Origin: Lachnoclostridium sp. An169
Lineage (GTDB): Bacteria; Bacillota; Clostridia; Lachnospirales; Lachnospiraceae
Assembly (NCBI RefSeq): GCF_002160525.1
Contig: NZ_NFKT01000014.1
Location: 58,573 to 122,572, forward strand
Reading direction: 5' to 3'
DNA: 64,000 bases
In this document: in pieces, positions 1 through 9,812 of the stretch
Layout: every line of letters begins with the position of its first letter
Position numbering within the stretch: the stretch's first letter is position 1
Program-made: the position numbers and the translations under genes
The notes under the pieces: generated by a model
Databases searched by the model: none
The model's input: only the letters and a program-made list of their open reading frames with translations
What the model was told of the DNA's origin: nothing

Positions 1-612
1 GCGATCACCCGCCATTTTATGAGTATCGTATATGCTCCCAGAATTAACGATTCCATAGCGGACAAAAAAGCATCTTTGTATTCTACCAACACCATGCTCA
101 GACTGGGGGCAAAGAGAAGCGGAATTCATCCCATTTTTCTCCACGAGCTGTCCAGCAAATATGTAAAGCAGATCAGTATGTGCGGCTCTCTCCCCCAACT
201 TGACCGGCTGCACGAAAAAATGGTACGCGGATACTGTCTTCTGGTACAGAATAAGGCCCGCAGCCAGTATTCCAGACTGGTCAGAGATACTATGAATTAT
301 ATCGACCTGAATCTGAGCCATCCGCTCACGCTCCGAATTCTGGCAGAAAACAGCCATGTCAGCCCCTCTTATCTGTCCAAATCATTTAAGCGTGAGACCG
401 GAACCACTATTACCGATCATATCGCCTCATGCCGGATCCACAGTTCACTGCACCTTCTGAATACAACGAACCTGCCGATCCAGGAAATTGCCTTCTATGT
501 GGGAATAGAAGACTACAATTACTATACAAAAATATTCAAAAAGGTTATCGGATGTCCTCCCAGTGAATATCGGAAAAATCTGAAGAATAAAAAACAGAAT
601 GAGCAGGTGTAA
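1..612 (+). CDS. AraC-family transcriptional regulator, 5'-truncated by window edge
   Basis: The frame is open from the first base, so the gene begins outside the window; an internal ATG lies at 19, but 197 residues would be short for the family. The C-terminal half holds two helix-turn-helix units of the AraC/XylS type (roughly residues 85-190 counted from the ATG), including the pattern SYLSKSFKRETG and the second-helix region with YYTKIFKKVIGCPPSEYR, the classic AraC signature. It would bind DNA as a one-component regulator, with the sensor part lying in the missing N-terminus. It is followed after 3 bases by a second AraC gene on the same strand, so the two are probably co-transcribed. 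Target and ligand cannot be read; the adjacent convergent glycosidase gene is one candidate target. Confidence 0.85.
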   Translation, partial: AITRHFMSIVYAPRINDSIADKKASLYSTNTMLRLGAKRSGIHPIFLHELSSKYVKQISMCGSLPQLDRLHEKMVRGYCLLVQNKARSQYSRLVRDTMNYIDLNLSHPLTLRILAENSHVSPSYLSKSFKRETGTTITDHIASCRIHSSLHLLNTTNLPIQEIAFYVGIEDYNYYTKIFKKVIGCPPSEYRKNLKNKKQNEQV

Positions 613-615
613 TGA

Positions 616-1653
616 ATGGATATTAAAGACAGCTTGCGCAGCAGCATCTACAGTAAAACCCGGAACCTTGTTTCCTTCGGAAGCTATGAAGAACATGTCG
701 CTTCCATGATTAAATCCGGCGTATTCTCCGCCGGCAGACATCAGCGGAGTATGCAGGACCGCTTTTCCCTGACCGGCTGGCATACCGGACCTTCCAGCAA
801 TATCCAGGAGGTATTCCTGTCTTATCTGTCCACAGAGGACTTCTATGCATGGAATACACCTTATATAAGCGGAATGTGTACTCCGGAGCACGCCCATTCC
901 TGCCTGGAACTGTTCTATGTGGCAGATGGTTCCCTGAAGGTCCATGCTGCCGGGAGGGATCTTTCTCTTGCCCGTGGAGAACTCCTCCTGATCCGTCCCG
1001 GCGTTATGCACGCAGAATATCTGTACCCGGAAGAAAGCACCGTCTTTACCCTGGGGATCGACAAAAGTCTGTTTTTCGATTTTCGGTCTCGAAAAGGGAC
1101 CGGACGGGACTTCCTTCTGTCCGGCGGCGTCCAGGGAAACGCAGAGCAGATCCTTTGTGCAGTATTTACCCCTAAGTCAAATTCCGGCGCCCTTTTTCAT
1201 ATTCTCTGTAGCATCTTTTACGAGATGAAGAACCGTCTTCCCGGGGGAAAACATCTGATCGCAGGTTCCGTTGAACGGATTCTTTACCTTATGGGTGAAT
1301 GCTGCCATATGTGCGCCATATCAGAAGATCCGGAAGATTCCCGCAGCGGTCTGTTCCTGGAGATACAGGATTATATCCGCTGCCATTACGCCGATACTTC
1401 CGCAGCAGAAATCAGCCGGATCTTCTACTATAATTCAGATTATCTGAACCGGATCTTCCGAAAAGCAAACGGGGTATCCCTTTCCGTGTTCATTCAGAAC
1501 GTCCGGCTGGAAGAAGCCTTTCGGCTGCTCTCCGGAACAGAACTGCCGGTCAGCGAGATCATCAGGCGGACCGGATATCACAATCAGGGATTCTTTTACC
1601 GAAAATTCCGCGAAAAATACGGCTGTCTGCCGGGGGATATAAGAAGACAATGA
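616..1653 (+). CDS. AraC-family regulator with N-terminal cupin sensor domain
   Basis: This 345-residue protein has the usual two-part AraC layout. A cupin-like arabinose-binding fold lies at about residues 80-160 (the HAHSCLELFYVADG stretch, followed by a GELLLIRPGVMHAEY segment typical of these sensors). A double helix-turn-helix lies at about residues 250-345, ending in the GFFYRKFREKYGCLPGDIRR signature. The ATG at 616 follows the stop of the upstream AraC gene by three bases, with AGGTG just upstream, so translation is probably coupled. The gene converges on the DUF5060-type glycosidase with a gap of only 21 bases. It probably senses a carbohydrate or related small molecule and controls a local sugar gene; that role is inferred from family and position. 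Confidence 0.85.
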   Translation: MDIKDSLRSSIYSKTRNLVSFGSYEEHVASMIKSGVFSAGRHQRSMQDRFSLTGWHTGPSSNIQEVFLSYLSTEDFYAWNTPYISGMCTPEHAHSCLELFYVADGSLKVHAAGRDLSLARGELLLIRPGVMHAEYLYPEESTVFTLGIDKSLFFDFRSRKGTGRDFLLSGGVQGNAEQILCAVFTPKSNSGALFHILCSIFYEMKNRLPGGKHLIAGSVERILYLMGECCHMCAISEDPEDSRSGLFLEIQDYIRCHYADTSAAEISRIFYYNSDYLNRIFRKANGVSLSVFIQNVRLEEAFRLLSGTELPVSEIIRRTGYHNQGFFYRKFREKYGCLPGDIRRQ

Positions 1654-1674
1654 CCGCTTTTCAGAACAGCTTTT

Positions 1675-3222
1675 TCAAACTCTTCTGAGGCGGACCGCCA
1701 TATATTCCCGTCCCGGCAGTTCCACTTTCGTATAACCGCTGTGTATTCCCATATCGGTTACTGTCATATTCCAGGTATCGATCACTTCGACCTGGTATTT
1801 CTGATCCGACGGGAGTTCAAATTCCCTCTCTGAAGGTCTTCCGAAGCCGTAATAATGGATTTCATAGTCTGCGTATTCCACCGGTTCGAAGAACGAACGG
1901 GGCTTTACTGTCGTCTGGTACGGAACGCCAACCACCTCGTCAAAAGCCCGGTTCACACATTTCAGGAATTTTCCGGGCGTCTGTTCCATGATTTTCCTGA
2001 GGAAACGGATCCTCGGCTCACTGGTTCCCCGAAGCACACCGCCGTGGCTCCACCAGATCTTGTTTCCCATGTATGTCTCACCATGTCCGGCATATCCGCC
2101 GCGGACAAAAGCTTCCCAGAATCTTCTGACCAGTTCTTCCCCGGAGATATTGCCCCAGCCCTGGCTGACGTTTCCTTCATAACAGATCTCGTCCCAGACA
2201 ACCGGCTTGTCATATTCCTCCATATACCGGTCTGTCAGTTCCACATGCTTATAATAGTCTATCCGCTGCATACTGCAGTGTGTAATCCATTCTTTTCTGT
2301 AATCATAAAACTTCATACAGTTGTGTATGGAGATCATGTGCCCGTAGGGATCGGCCTGTCTTATCGTCTGCGCCAGATCTTCCCACTCCTGCTCCGTTTT
2401 TGTCATCAGATCATATTCGTTTGCCATCGACCACCACACATTACGGTATGCACCATACCTTGCGGCGACATAGTTGAGATACAGCCGGTCACACTCCGAG
2501 GTCATATTTGCAAATCCCCATTTATCATAGGGATGCATCAGGATCAGATCCGCCTCGATCCCCATGTCGCGCAGTTGTTCAATCCTCCGGTCGAATTTTC
2601 GGAACATTTCCGTATTAAAACGGCAACAGTCAAAATCCGTAATATCTTTCACTTCAGTCTGTGTATGGAACGGCATGATCTTTGATTTCTTCAGCCTTTC
2701 TTCATCAATTCCCGCCCTGCTGCCGCGAAGATACGGATACATCTCCGGTTCTTCTTCGTTAAACCGGTAAAACTTCGGAAAAATACAGAAGCGGATCTTA
2801 TTAAACCAGCTCGATCCCAGGGTGCGAAGAGTCTGTTCCTGCAGTTCCCGGTTCTGATGAACCCAGGCATAGCAGGTCGTCCCCACTGAATAATACGGCG
2901 TCCCGTCCGAATATTCCAGATAGTGCCGGTCCAAAACCCGAACCATACCGTGGTTGTTCCGACTGACAGGCTCTGTAACCTCTATACTCCCCTCGCTGAC
3001 TCCGGCTCCGAAAGTACCATCCACACGGTAATGATAGACTCCTGTTCTCACCGGCATAAACCGCACCTTATAGATTCCCTCTCCATCATAAAACCCTGAT
3101 ACACGGACAATCTCTCCCTCTCTGGTAAAATCAGCGTGTATCTCATAATCTGTAAACGGATTTCCATCCTGCTTTCCGCTGAACGTAAGTTCAATCATCC
3201 CCCACTGTTCTGTTCTTTCCAT
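1675..3222 (-). CDS. DUF5060/DUF4038/DUF5605-type glycoside hydrolase
   Basis: This 515-residue protein has an N-terminal beta-sandwich (about residues 1-85, DUF5060-like), a TIM-barrel catalytic region (about 95-410) and a small C-terminal sandwich (DUF5605-like). Two glutamates sit where a retaining clan-A glycosidase would place them: Glu269 in WWSMANEYD (acid/base) and Glu345 in KPVVWDEICYEG (nucleophile). No signal peptide is visible, so it probably acts in the cytoplasm on imported oligosaccharides. Relatives are annotated as apiosidase-like or GH39/GH140-like enzymes; the substrate cannot be told from sequence. It faces two AraC regulators that may control it. The family is fairly sure, the specificity unknown. 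Confidence 0.8.
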   Translation of the reverse strand: MERTEQWGMIELTFSGKQDGNPFTDYEIHADFTREGEIVRVSGFYDGEGIYKVRFMPVRTGVYHYRVDGTFGAGVSEGSIEVTEPVSRNNHGMVRVLDRHYLEYSDGTPYYSVGTTCYAWVHQNRELQEQTLRTLGSSWFNKIRFCIFPKFYRFNEEEPEMYPYLRGSRAGIDEERLKKSKIMPFHTQTEVKDITDFDCCRFNTEMFRKFDRRIEQLRDMGIEADLILMHPYDKWGFANMTSECDRLYLNYVAARYGAYRNVWWSMANEYDLMTKTEQEWEDLAQTIRQADPYGHMISIHNCMKFYDYRKEWITHCSMQRIDYYKHVELTDRYMEEYDKPVVWDEICYEGNVSQGWGNISGEELVRRFWEAFVRGGYAGHGETYMGNKIWWSHGGVLRGTSEPRIRFLRKIMEQTPGKFLKCVNRAFDEVVGVPYQTTVKPRSFFEPVEYADYEIHYYGFGRPSEREFELPSDQKYQVEVIDTWNMTVTDMGIHSGYTKVELPGREYMAVRLRRV

Positions 3223-3576
3223 TGTCTTATATCACCTCTCCTGTTTTTGACCTGAAAATTTCACATATTTTACGTCTTCATCTTATCCGTTTACATCACT
3301 AATTACAATGCCGGTTTCCTTCCTGTATACTCCATCCTGATTTACCAAATCCGACTTTTGTTCATCCCGTACTTTCCATGCAGATTACCATTCCAGACAG
3401 ATCGCTGTTATCCGGGTTGACTGTTTCCGGAACTATCTGCGCCGTGCAAAAAAAAGACGGCAGCATGCCGTCTGTCTGATATTTTATATTACAGGACATA
3501 ATCCATACCATCCCGCGGTGACCTGCGGACAGGCTTCGCTTTACCCGTCTGCAGGCCACGTGGGAAAAACATTTTC
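3223..3576. other. Intergenic region between glycosidase and telA
   Basis: About 350 bases without a convincing gene. The left part must hold the minus-strand promoter of the glycosidase, although no clear -35/-10 pair was found. The right part is the 3' trailer of telA, including the terminator hairpin near 3456-3472. A 65-codon minus-strand frame crosses that hairpin, has no ribosome-binding site and is rejected as a gene. Confidence 0.6.
3448..3472 (-). terminator. Rho-independent terminator after telA
   Basis: A perfect 7-bp stem (GACGGCA / TGCCGTC, loop GCA) is followed on the minus strand by eight T. It lies about 105 bases downstream of the telA stop and ends the xpaC-telA transcript. 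Confidence 0.8.
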
Positions 3577-4710
3577 CTACCCCTGAATCTCCAGCAGCTT
3601 ATTCTTGAGCTCCACTTCCATATTCCGAAGCTCTGCTTCCGCCTCCTGGCGTCTCTGCCTGCCTTCCTTCTGGATATTGAGCACTTCATCCAGGGTGGAG
3701 ATCAGCGATTCGTTGGTTGCCTTGAGTGTCTCCATATCGACGATGCCGCGCTCGGACTCTTTCGCTGTGTCGATGGTTGCCATCTTAAGCTTCTCCGCGT
3801 TTTTGCGCAGCAGCTCATTTGTCATATCCGTCACCTGGCGCTGTGCCTCCGCCGCCTGCGCGGAGTGCTCCACTCCCAGGGCGAGCACCATCTGGCTCTT
3901 CCAGAGAGGAATCGTGTTCACTACCGTTGACTGAATCTTCTCCACCATCAGCGTATCGTTGTTCTGCACAAGACGGATCTGAGGCGCCGTCTGAATGGAG
4001 ATCATCCTTGTCAGCTCCAGGTCATGGATCTTCTTCTCAAACCGGTTGCACATGGAGTCCAGATCCTTCGCCGCCTGGGCATCCTCCGGAAGACCGGACT
4101 GCTGTGCTTTCTGCATCAGCTGTGCCAGCTCTGTGCTGCGCACTTCCTGGAGCTTCTTCTTTCCTGCCAGAATGTACATGGACAGTTCCTTGAAATATGT
4201 GAGGTTCAGCTCATACATCTTGTCCAGAAGAGCCACATCTTTCAAGAGCTGCACCTGGTGGGATTCCAGCACTTTGACGATCTCATTGATATTCGTCTCC
4301 GCCTTGGCATATTTTGCCTTCATATTCTCGATCTTGTTGGAAGCCTTTTTGAAAATTCCAAAGAATCCCTTTTCCTCTTCCTCGTCAAAATTTTTCAGTT
4401 CCTTTACCACGCCGGTGAGAAGCTCGCCTACTTCGCCCAGATCTTTTGACTTTACATTTTCCAGGGCAGACTCGGAGAAATCCGCCATCTTTTTCTGGGT
4501 TCCCGCCCCGTACTGAAGTACAAGCTGGGAATTGGTCAGGTCGATCTGTTTCGCAAATGCATCGACAGTCCTGCGTTCTTCATCCGTCAGAATACTGTCA
4601 TCCAGTGCAGGCTCTTCCTGCTTTACCGGAACTTTTTTCTCCTCCTGCGCCTGAAACGGGTCCAGTGTCAGGGTCGGTGCCGTGCTTACATCCTGAAAAT
4701 CATTGCTCAT
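3577..4710 (-). CDS. telA: TelA/KlaA family toxic-anion resistance protein
   Basis: The 377-residue product matches the TelA family (PF05816) throughout: a mostly helical, coiled-coil-rich cytoplasmic protein with the characteristic LVQNNDTLMVEKIQSTVVNTIPLWKSQM core at about residues 250-280 and a long charged C-terminal coiled coil. Members were first tied to tellurite resistance and later to cell-envelope stress, but the biochemical activity is unclear. The ATG at 4710 has GGAGG 7 bases upstream. It lies 70 bases after xpaC on the same strand, a pairing often seen in Firmicutes, and a strong terminator follows. No transmembrane segment is visible. Confidence 0.9.
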   Translation of the reverse strand: MSNDFQDVSTAPTLTLDPFQAQEEKKVPVKQEEPALDDSILTDEERRTVDAFAKQIDLTNSQLVLQYGAGTQKKMADFSESALENVKSKDLGEVGELLTGVVKELKNFDEEEEKGFFGIFKKASNKIENMKAKYAKAETNINEIVKVLESHQVQLLKDVALLDKMYELNLTYFKELSMYILAGKKKLQEVRSTELAQLMQKAQQSGLPEDAQAAKDLDSMCNRFEKKIHDLELTRMISIQTAPQIRLVQNNDTLMVEKIQSTVVNTIPLWKSQMVLALGVEHSAQAAEAQRQVTDMTNELLRKNAEKLKMATIDTAKESERGIVDMETLKATNESLISTLDEVLNIQKEGRQRRQEAEAELRNMEVELKNKLLEIQG

Positions 4711-4780
4711 TGTTCTTCCTCCATATAAGTTATTTTATGTGATTTCTGTTTCTTCACCGCTTTATATCATTACCGCCGCC

Positions 4781-6064
4781 TCACCGCTTTACCTTCAGCC
4801 CGTCCTCTGTCAGTCCTTCCTGGGCAAGCATCGTGTTGAGCACGGAGATATCAGAGGAGAGATCCCACGCCGTATCCTGGAAGAGGTCGTCCAGAAGCTT
4901 TTCAAATGCAGTGTTCAGCGTATCCAGCGTCTTTTCGATCTCGTTTTTCGCAGAAATAATATTCTCGCCCTGCACCGGCTGGGCATCCAGATCCTCATAG
5001 GCATCCAGGAGCTTGATGGTAGTGGGCAGATAATATTCCATCAGCCTGCGGATATCGGAGATCGAATCCGGATTCTCCTCCACCCTGTCAAAGATCCGGT
5101 CAACCAGCATCTCCATCCGGGAGATCTTCGCGGATATTGCCTCCCCGGGAATCGCATCGTTGGCCTCCCGGATCTTCCGCACATACTCGTCTCCGGCGTC
5201 CACAATCTTCTGCACCTCGGGGGAAAGTTTCTCATAATCCCGGCGTGCCTTGTCGGCAGCGGCTTTTGCCCGCGATTCTGCTGCCTCTTTCTCTTCCTTC
5301 TCTCTTCTCATTCTGTCCATCAGCCCGGTGTACTGACGGTAAGCGTCATCGCTGACCATAAGGCAGGTACCCTGCTCATCCAGATGCCCCTGACGGAACC
5401 ATCCTTTTTTGATCATTTTACGCAGGTCTTTGGCAACTGCCTTCGCAGACCTGCCGGTCTTCTGCGCCAGTTCCTTTACATCACAGAACTCCCGCTCTTT
5501 CAGGATTCCCACATATTTCCGGAACCTTCCCACGCTGCACGCCATACCTGTCCCGATCCCCGCCATCACGGCAAATGCAATGACAAAGATTCCGAACAGA
5601 GACGCCACCATTCCAAATACCAGATCCCATCCGGTTGCCACTGCTCCGATCACAAAGAGGAGCAGAAAGATCAGTGCTCCTATCCCGAACACATAGCCTG
5701 TGGCCGCCAGAAACACACCGCCGATCCGTGTGGACGTAGCCTTGAGATAAAGTCCTTTTTTCGCAGGCTGCATCTGTGTCCCGCCGCCTGCAGCACCTGC
5801 AGGCTGCTGTGCGTTCCGCGCCGGCTGCCCCGGTGCAGGTCCGCCGTTCCATCCGGATGCCGACTCCGGTCCGTCCGGTTTTTGGCTGTTTGGATTCTCC
5901 CTGTACCAGCCTCCGTTTTTCAGGCCCCTGGAAACGTTATCCATTGCCTGTCCGATGGTATCGGTCACCGTCTGGTTCAGTCTGGTGAAATCCCTTGAAT
6001 CCACGGCATCCTGTATTGTCCTGCGGATCTCATCCCCGAACCGTTCCCATTCATTATTTATCAT
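4781..6064 (-). CDS. xpaC: XpaC-family membrane protein (5-bromo-4-chloroindolyl phosphate hydrolysis family)
   Basis: This 427-residue protein has an N-terminal helical segment, a Pro/Gly/Gln-rich linker (about residues 60-95), two closely spaced transmembrane helices (about 110-165), and a long helical cytoplasmic part with coiled coils typical of XpaC (PF10112). The family is named for a phenotype in Bacillus subtilis; no catalytic site is known, so the name should not be read as an enzyme activity. It is the first gene of a two-gene unit with telA, and the pair is commonly linked to envelope stress. A sigma-A-like promoter lies upstream at 6122-6150. Confidence 0.8.
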   Translation of the reverse strand: MINNEWERFGDEIRRTIQDAVDSRDFTRLNQTVTDTIGQAMDNVSRGLKNGGWYRENPNSQKPDGPESASGWNGGPAPGQPARNAQQPAGAAGGGTQMQPAKKGLYLKATSTRIGGVFLAATGYVFGIGALIFLLLFVIGAVATGWDLVFGMVASLFGIFVIAFAVMAGIGTGMACSVGRFRKYVGILKEREFCDVKELAQKTGRSAKAVAKDLRKMIKKGWFRQGHLDEQGTCLMVSDDAYRQYTGLMDRMRREKEEKEAAESRAKAAADKARRDYEKLSPEVQKIVDAGDEYVRKIREANDAIPGEAISAKISRMEMLVDRIFDRVEENPDSISDIRRLMEYYLPTTIKLLDAYEDLDAQPVQGENIISAKNEIEKTLDTLNTAFEKLLDDLFQDTAWDLSSDISVLNTMLAQEGLTEDGLKVKR

Positions 6065-6121
6065 GATTTTCTGTGATTTCCTCCTTAAACGCTTGACCAG
6101 ATTTTTCTTTTATATGATAAT

Positions 6122-6150
6122 CAGTTTAGTCGGAACGACCAGAAAAGTCA
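6122..6150 (-). promoter_or_regulatory. Sigma-A-type promoter for xpaC-telA
   Basis: Read on the minus strand, TTGACT (6145-6150) and TAAACT (6122-6127) are separated by 17 bases, about 60 bases before the xpaC start. It sits in the 116-base divergent gap shared with the plus-strand pseudouridine synthase gene. Confidence 0.55.
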
Positions 6151-6180
6151 AGAATTGCAAAGCACAAAGGAGCATACATT

Positions 6181-6912
6181 ATGAACTCTTTTTCATCAGG
6201 GAAAACTCTCCCGGATATCATACTCTACGAAGACCGCGATATCATCGTGTGCCACAAGCCCGCCGGCATCCCGGTACAGACGGGCAGGATCGGGACACAG
6301 GACATGGCCAGCATCCTGAAAAACCACCTGGCTTCTGAACAGGAAACGCCCGGGAAGGCCGGCCGTGAGCCCTATCTTGCCATAATACACCGACTCGACC
6401 AGCCGGTGGAAGGGCTGCTCGTATTTGCCAAAACGCCCTCTGCCGCAAAGGAACTGAGCCGGCAGCTCACTTCCTCCGGATTCGGAAAATATTACCGGGC
6501 ACTTGTCTGCGGTCATCCCCATCCTGCGGAAGGCACTCTGGAAAATTATATGGTAAAAGACGCGCGCACCAATTCTTCCAGAGTCTGCACGGAGAACACG
6601 CCGGGCGCCAAAAAGGCTCGGCTTCATTACCGCACCATGGAAACTGCTGAAGAAACGTCCCTCCTGGAGATCCATCTGGATACCGGCAGACATCACCAGA
6701 TCCGCGTGCAGATGGCAGCCCTCGGCTGCCCCATTGCGGGCGACCGCAAGTACGGCAAAGATCCCGCCTGCCAGTCCAGCACCGCCGCAGCACCATCCGC
6801 GGCTTCCACGGACCGCATTCCGCTGCAGCTGTGCGCATACCGCCTGGAATTCCGTCACCCCGCTTCCGGCCGCCCCATGCATTTTGAGCTCCCATGGCAG
6901 CCTGCGCACTGA
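6181..6912 (+). CDS. RluA-family 23S rRNA/tRNA pseudouridine synthase
   Basis: The 243-residue product is a single-domain RluA-type pseudouridine synthase without an S4 domain. It converts uridine to pseudouridine in structured RNA. The catalytic aspartate is Asp73 in HRLDQPVEG; the canonical family motif is HRLDxxTSG, so the last part deviates. The downstream FGKYYRALVCG and RHHQIRVQMAALGCPIAGDRKYG motifs are intact. AAAGGAG precedes the ATG at 6181. The target uridine cannot be predicted. The C-terminal 35 residues are Ala/Ser-rich before a final strand. The gene is monocistronic and ends at a bidirectional terminator shared with spoVG. Confidence 0.88.
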   Translation: MNSFSSGKTLPDIILYEDRDIIVCHKPAGIPVQTGRIGTQDMASILKNHLASEQETPGKAGREPYLAIIHRLDQPVEGLLVFAKTPSAAKELSRQLTSSGFGKYYRALVCGHPHPAEGTLENYMVKDARTNSSRVCTENTPGAKKARLHYRTMETAEETSLLEIHLDTGRHHQIRVQMAALGCPIAGDRKYGKDPACQSSTAAAPSAASTDRIPLQLCAYRLEFRHPASGRPMHFELPWQPAH

Positions 6913-6940
6913 CGCCGGGCATTTCTCCGGAAATTCTCCG

Positions 6941-6989
6941 AAAAAACTGCCGTGCAGGCAGTATTCCCGCACGGCAGTCTCATTTTTTT
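6941..6989. terminator. Bidirectional terminator between rluA-type gene and spoVG
   Basis: A 9-bp stem (CTGCCGTGC 6947-6955 / GCACGGCAG 6969-6977) is flanked by six A on the left and a T-rich run on the right, so it works for both converging transcripts. The right flank overlaps the spoVG stop codon. Confidence 0.85.
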
Positions 6990-7278
6990 ACATCTCATCA
7001 ACAACAGCTTCTTCGGGCTCTTCCTCAAGAGCCTGCTCATATCTCTGCAGAATTGTTGTCTGGATTCTCTCTCTTGTCCCGGAATTGATCGGATGAGCGA
7101 TATCACGATATTCACCATCCAGGGCTTTCTTGCTTGGCATCGCAATAAACAGCCCTTTCTCCCCTTCTATCACCTTAATGTCATGAACGACAAATTCGTC
7201 GTCGATGGTAATAGAAACCACCGCTTTCAATTTTCCCTCTTTTGCGACTTTGCGCACACGTACATCTGTAATCTGCAT
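6988..7278 (-). CDS. spoVG: Septation regulator SpoVG
   Basis: This 96-residue protein begins [11 protein letters not shown] and carries the conserved [15 protein letters not shown] and FIAMPSKK segments of SpoVG, a nucleic-acid-binding regulator of sporulation, septation and many RNA targets in Firmicutes. An in-frame extension of 22 codons is open upstream, but a good Shine-Dalgarno sequence (AAGGAG) lies inside it, 11 bases before the ATG at 7278, and the family starts here. The acidic tail ([12 protein letters not shown]) is also typical. It lies 85 bases behind glgD on the same strand and may be read through from the glg operon. Confidence 0.95.
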   Translation of the reverse strand: MQITDVRVRKVAKEGKLKAVVSITIDDEFVVHDIKVIEGEKGLFIAMPSKKALDGEYRDIAHPINSGTRERIQTTILQRYEQALEEEPEEAVVDEM

Positions 7279-7363
7279 ACTCTCCAGGTCTCCTTTCTCC
7301 GTCTGCATTAGCGGCGCCGCATTCTTTTGTTCTTCTGCCTGCACCTTTTGTAAGTATTTTTAA

Positions 7364-8482
7364 CTATAATGCATAACGTTCGTTTTTCTCAACTACCACT
7401 TTCACGCCGTTCTCACCGACATGACGCGTATTCGCCCTTATCGTATCGCGACTCTCCACAATGCAGTTCTCAATATATGTGTTATCTCCGAGATACACGT
7501 CATTGAGAATGATGGAGTTCTTGATCACACAGTTATTTCCCACGAAAACCTTCTTGAAAATCACGGAATTTTCAATGGTTCCATTGATGATGCTTCCGCT
7601 TCCGATCAGGCTGTTTTTCACTACTGCGCCCGGATTATACTTTGCCGGGGGCTGGTCGCTGACCTTGGAATAAACGCTCGGAAGCTCCTTAAAGAAGTAA
7701 TTCCGCACCTCGGGTTTCAGGAAATCCATGTTTGTCCGATAATACGCGTCCACCGTTGATATGTTGCTCCAGTAGCTGTTTATTTTATAACCGTATATCT
7801 TCTTCAGGTTCTTATACCGAATCAGAATGTCGGTTACAAAATCGTGTCTCTCCTCCTCCGCACAGTGCTCCACAAGATCGATGAGCTGCCTGCGGCGGAT
7901 GATGTAGATACCTGTCGATACTGTCCGGGAATGTGCAACCATCGGTTTTTCCTCAAACTCTTCGATCCTGCACGCCTCGTTCATGCGGATCGTCCCAAAC
8001 CGTGTCGCATCCTCCTCCGGGCCGAGTTCCTTACACACCACTGTAATATCTGCTTTCTTTGCTATATGGTACTCAAGTACCTTGTTGTAATCCATTTTAT
8101 AGACGGCGTCCCCCGATGTAATGATCACATAGGGTTCGTGGCACTTTCTCAGGAAATCAAGATTCTGGTAGATCGCGTCTGCGGTTCCCCTGTACCAGTA
8201 TCCGTTGTCCGCCGTGATCGTCGGCGTAAATACATAGAGTCCGCCCTGCTTTCTTCCGAAATCCCACCATTTTGATGAATTCAGGTGTTCGTTCAGTGAG
8301 CGGGCGTTGTACTGCGTCAGCACCGCAACTTTCTGAATATGAGAGTTCGTCATATTGCTGAGTGCAAAATCAATCGCCCGGTAACTTCCTGCAATCGGCA
8401 TCGCCGCTGCTGCCCTCTTCGCCGTCAGCTCATGCATTTTTCTGCTGCTGCCGCCTGCCAAAATGATACCTACTGCCCTCAT
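7364..8482 (-). CDS. glgD: Glucose-1-phosphate adenylyltransferase, GlgD subunit (copy 1)
   Basis: This 372-residue protein has a nucleotidyltransferase domain (residues 1-240) and a C-terminal left-handed beta-helix of hexapeptide repeats (about 280-360). It is the GlgD paralogue of ADP-glucose pyrophosphorylase, which in Firmicutes pairs with GlgC to make ADP-glucose for glycogen. The N-terminal loop reads [21 protein letters not shown], so the GG is kept but the catalytic GxGxRL/lysine pattern of GlgC is altered, consistent with a regulatory rather than catalytic subunit. It overlaps glgC by 4 bases (ATGA), indicating coupled translation. A second glgC-glgD pair lies at 36.9-39.3 kb. Confidence 0.92.
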   Translation of the reverse strand: MRAVGIILAGGSSRKMHELTAKRAAAAMPIAGSYRAIDFALSNMTNSHIQKVAVLTQYNARSLNEHLNSSKWWDFGRKQGGLYVFTPTITADNGYWYRGTADAIYQNLDFLRKCHEPYVIITSGDAVYKMDYNKVLEYHIAKKADITVVCKELGPEEDATRFGTIRMNEACRIEEFEEKPMVAHSRTVSTGIYIIRRRQLIDLVEHCAEEERHDFVTDILIRYKNLKKIYGYKINSYWSNISTVDAYYRTNMDFLKPEVRNYFFKELPSVYSKVSDQPPAKYNPGAVVKNSLIGSGSIINGTIENSVIFKKVFVGNNCVIKNSIILNDVYLGDNTYIENCIVESRDTIRANTRHVGENGVKVVVEKNERYAL

Positions 8483-9753
8483 AACCTGTCACCTGCCTTT
8501 ATCAATGTCTCGCCGCTCTCCAGAACACCGCCCACATAATCCTCCGGCACGGTCACTCCGCTGATGGCGGTATTCTTTCCGATCTGTACGCCGGACGGAA
8601 TCACGGAATTCTCTCCGATCGTAGCCAGACCGCCGCTGTAGATATTCGGTTTTGTCTTGTTCGGCACCTCGCCTCCGATTCCAATTGCCACATTGTCGCC
8701 GATAACCGTATCCTCCGCGATAATTGCCTTGTCAATCACGCAGTTCTCACCGATGGTCACTCCCTGCATGATGATGGAATCCCTGATAATGCTTCCTTTT
8801 CCTATCACAACGCTTCCGCCGAGCACAGAGCTGTGTAGCTCTCCGTAGATCTCCGAACCGTTGCTGATAATACAGCGGTCCACCACACCCTGTTCCGCGA
8901 TATACTGGGGCGGGATGTTGGCGCTGTTCGTGTAGATCTTCCAGAACTCCTCATAGAGATTGAACTCCGGAATGATATCGATCAGCTCCATATTTGCTTC
9001 CCAGTAGGAACTCAGCGTCCCCACATCCTTCCAGTATCCGTTGTACTCATAGGCGAAAAGCCTGTCCCCTTTTGCGTGGCAGTAGGGGATCACGTGCTTT
9101 CCGAAATCACAGTTCGGCTGGTCTTTCAGAGCGATCAGCGCTTCCTTGAGCACCGGCCAGCTGAAGATATAGATTCCCATGGACGCCAGATTGCTGCTCG
9201 GCTTCTCCGGCTTCTCCTCGAACTCCTTAATCTTCCCGTCGCTGTCTGTCACCACGATTCCGAAACGGCTTGCCTCCTCCATGGGCACCGGCATGGCAGC
9301 AATCGTAACATCCGCCTTGTTGGCCTTGTGGTAATCAAGCATCACTTCGTAATCCATCTTATAGATATGATCCCCTGACAGAATCAGCACGTAATCCGGA
9401 TTGTAAGTTTCCATATAATTCATGTTCTGGTAAATCGCATTGGCAGTCCCCGTATACCACTCGCTGTTCGAGCTCTTCTCATACGGCGGAAGAATCGAAA
9501 CTCCGCCCACATTGCGGTCCAGATCCCAGGGAATGCCAATCCCAATATGCGTGTTCAGACGCAAAGGCTGATACTGGGTCAGTACTCCCACAGTATCGAT
9601 ACCTGAATTAATACAGTTGCTCAGTGGAAAATCAATGATTCGGTATTTCCCGCCAAATGCCACGGCCGGTTTTGCCACCTTTGCGGTGAGAACCCCCAGC
9701 CGGCTGCCCTGTCCTCCCGCCAGAAGCATGGCGATCATTTCCTTTTTATACAT
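8479..9753 (-). CDS. glgC: Glucose-1-phosphate adenylyltransferase GlgC (copy 1)
   Basis: The 424-residue product makes ADP-glucose from glucose-1-phosphate and ATP, the committed step of bacterial glycogen synthesis. The catalytic loop [21 protein letters not shown] is intact at residues 13-33, followed by [15 protein letters not shown], the [11 protein letters not shown] active-site motif, FEEKP, and a beta-helix C-terminus. It is the first gene of glgC-glgD, on its own promoter, divergent from murC. It is about 20 residues longer than GlgC copy 2. Confidence 0.95.
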   Translation of the reverse strand: MYKKEMIAMLLAGGQGSRLGVLTAKVAKPAVAFGGKYRIIDFPLSNCINSGIDTVGVLTQYQPLRLNTHIGIGIPWDLDRNVGGVSILPPYEKSSNSEWYTGTANAIYQNMNYMETYNPDYVLILSGDHIYKMDYEVMLDYHKANKADVTIAAMPVPMEEASRFGIVVTDSDGKIKEFEEKPEKPSSNLASMGIYIFSWPVLKEALIALKDQPNCDFGKHVIPYCHAKGDRLFAYEYNGYWKDVGTLSSYWEANMELIDIIPEFNLYEEFWKIYTNSANIPPQYIAEQGVVDRCIISNGSEIYGELHSSVLGGSVVIGKGSIIRDSIIMQGVTIGENCVIDKAIIAEDTVIGDNVAIGIGGEVPNKTKPNIYSGGLATIGENSVIPSGVQIGKNTAISGVTVPEDYVGGVLESGETLIKAGDRL

Positions 9754-9784
9754 TGCGTCACCTCATTTCTAGTTGGTTTCATCT

Positions 9785-9812
9785 ATTATACCATATATTT
9801 GTCTTTAGCCAA
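9785..9812 (-). promoter_or_regulatory. Promoter of glgC-glgD
   Basis: On the minus strand TTGGCT (9807-9812) and a perfect TATAAT (9785-9790) are 16 bases apart, about 32 bases before the glgC ATG. The same 228-base divergent gap has a TATAAT at 9901-9906 on the plus strand that probably serves murC, but its -35 is weak. Confidence 0.55.

Noticed and set aside
3362..3559. 65-codon minus-strand frame
   Set aside because: It crosses the telA terminator hairpin, lacks a ribosome-binding site and matches no family.
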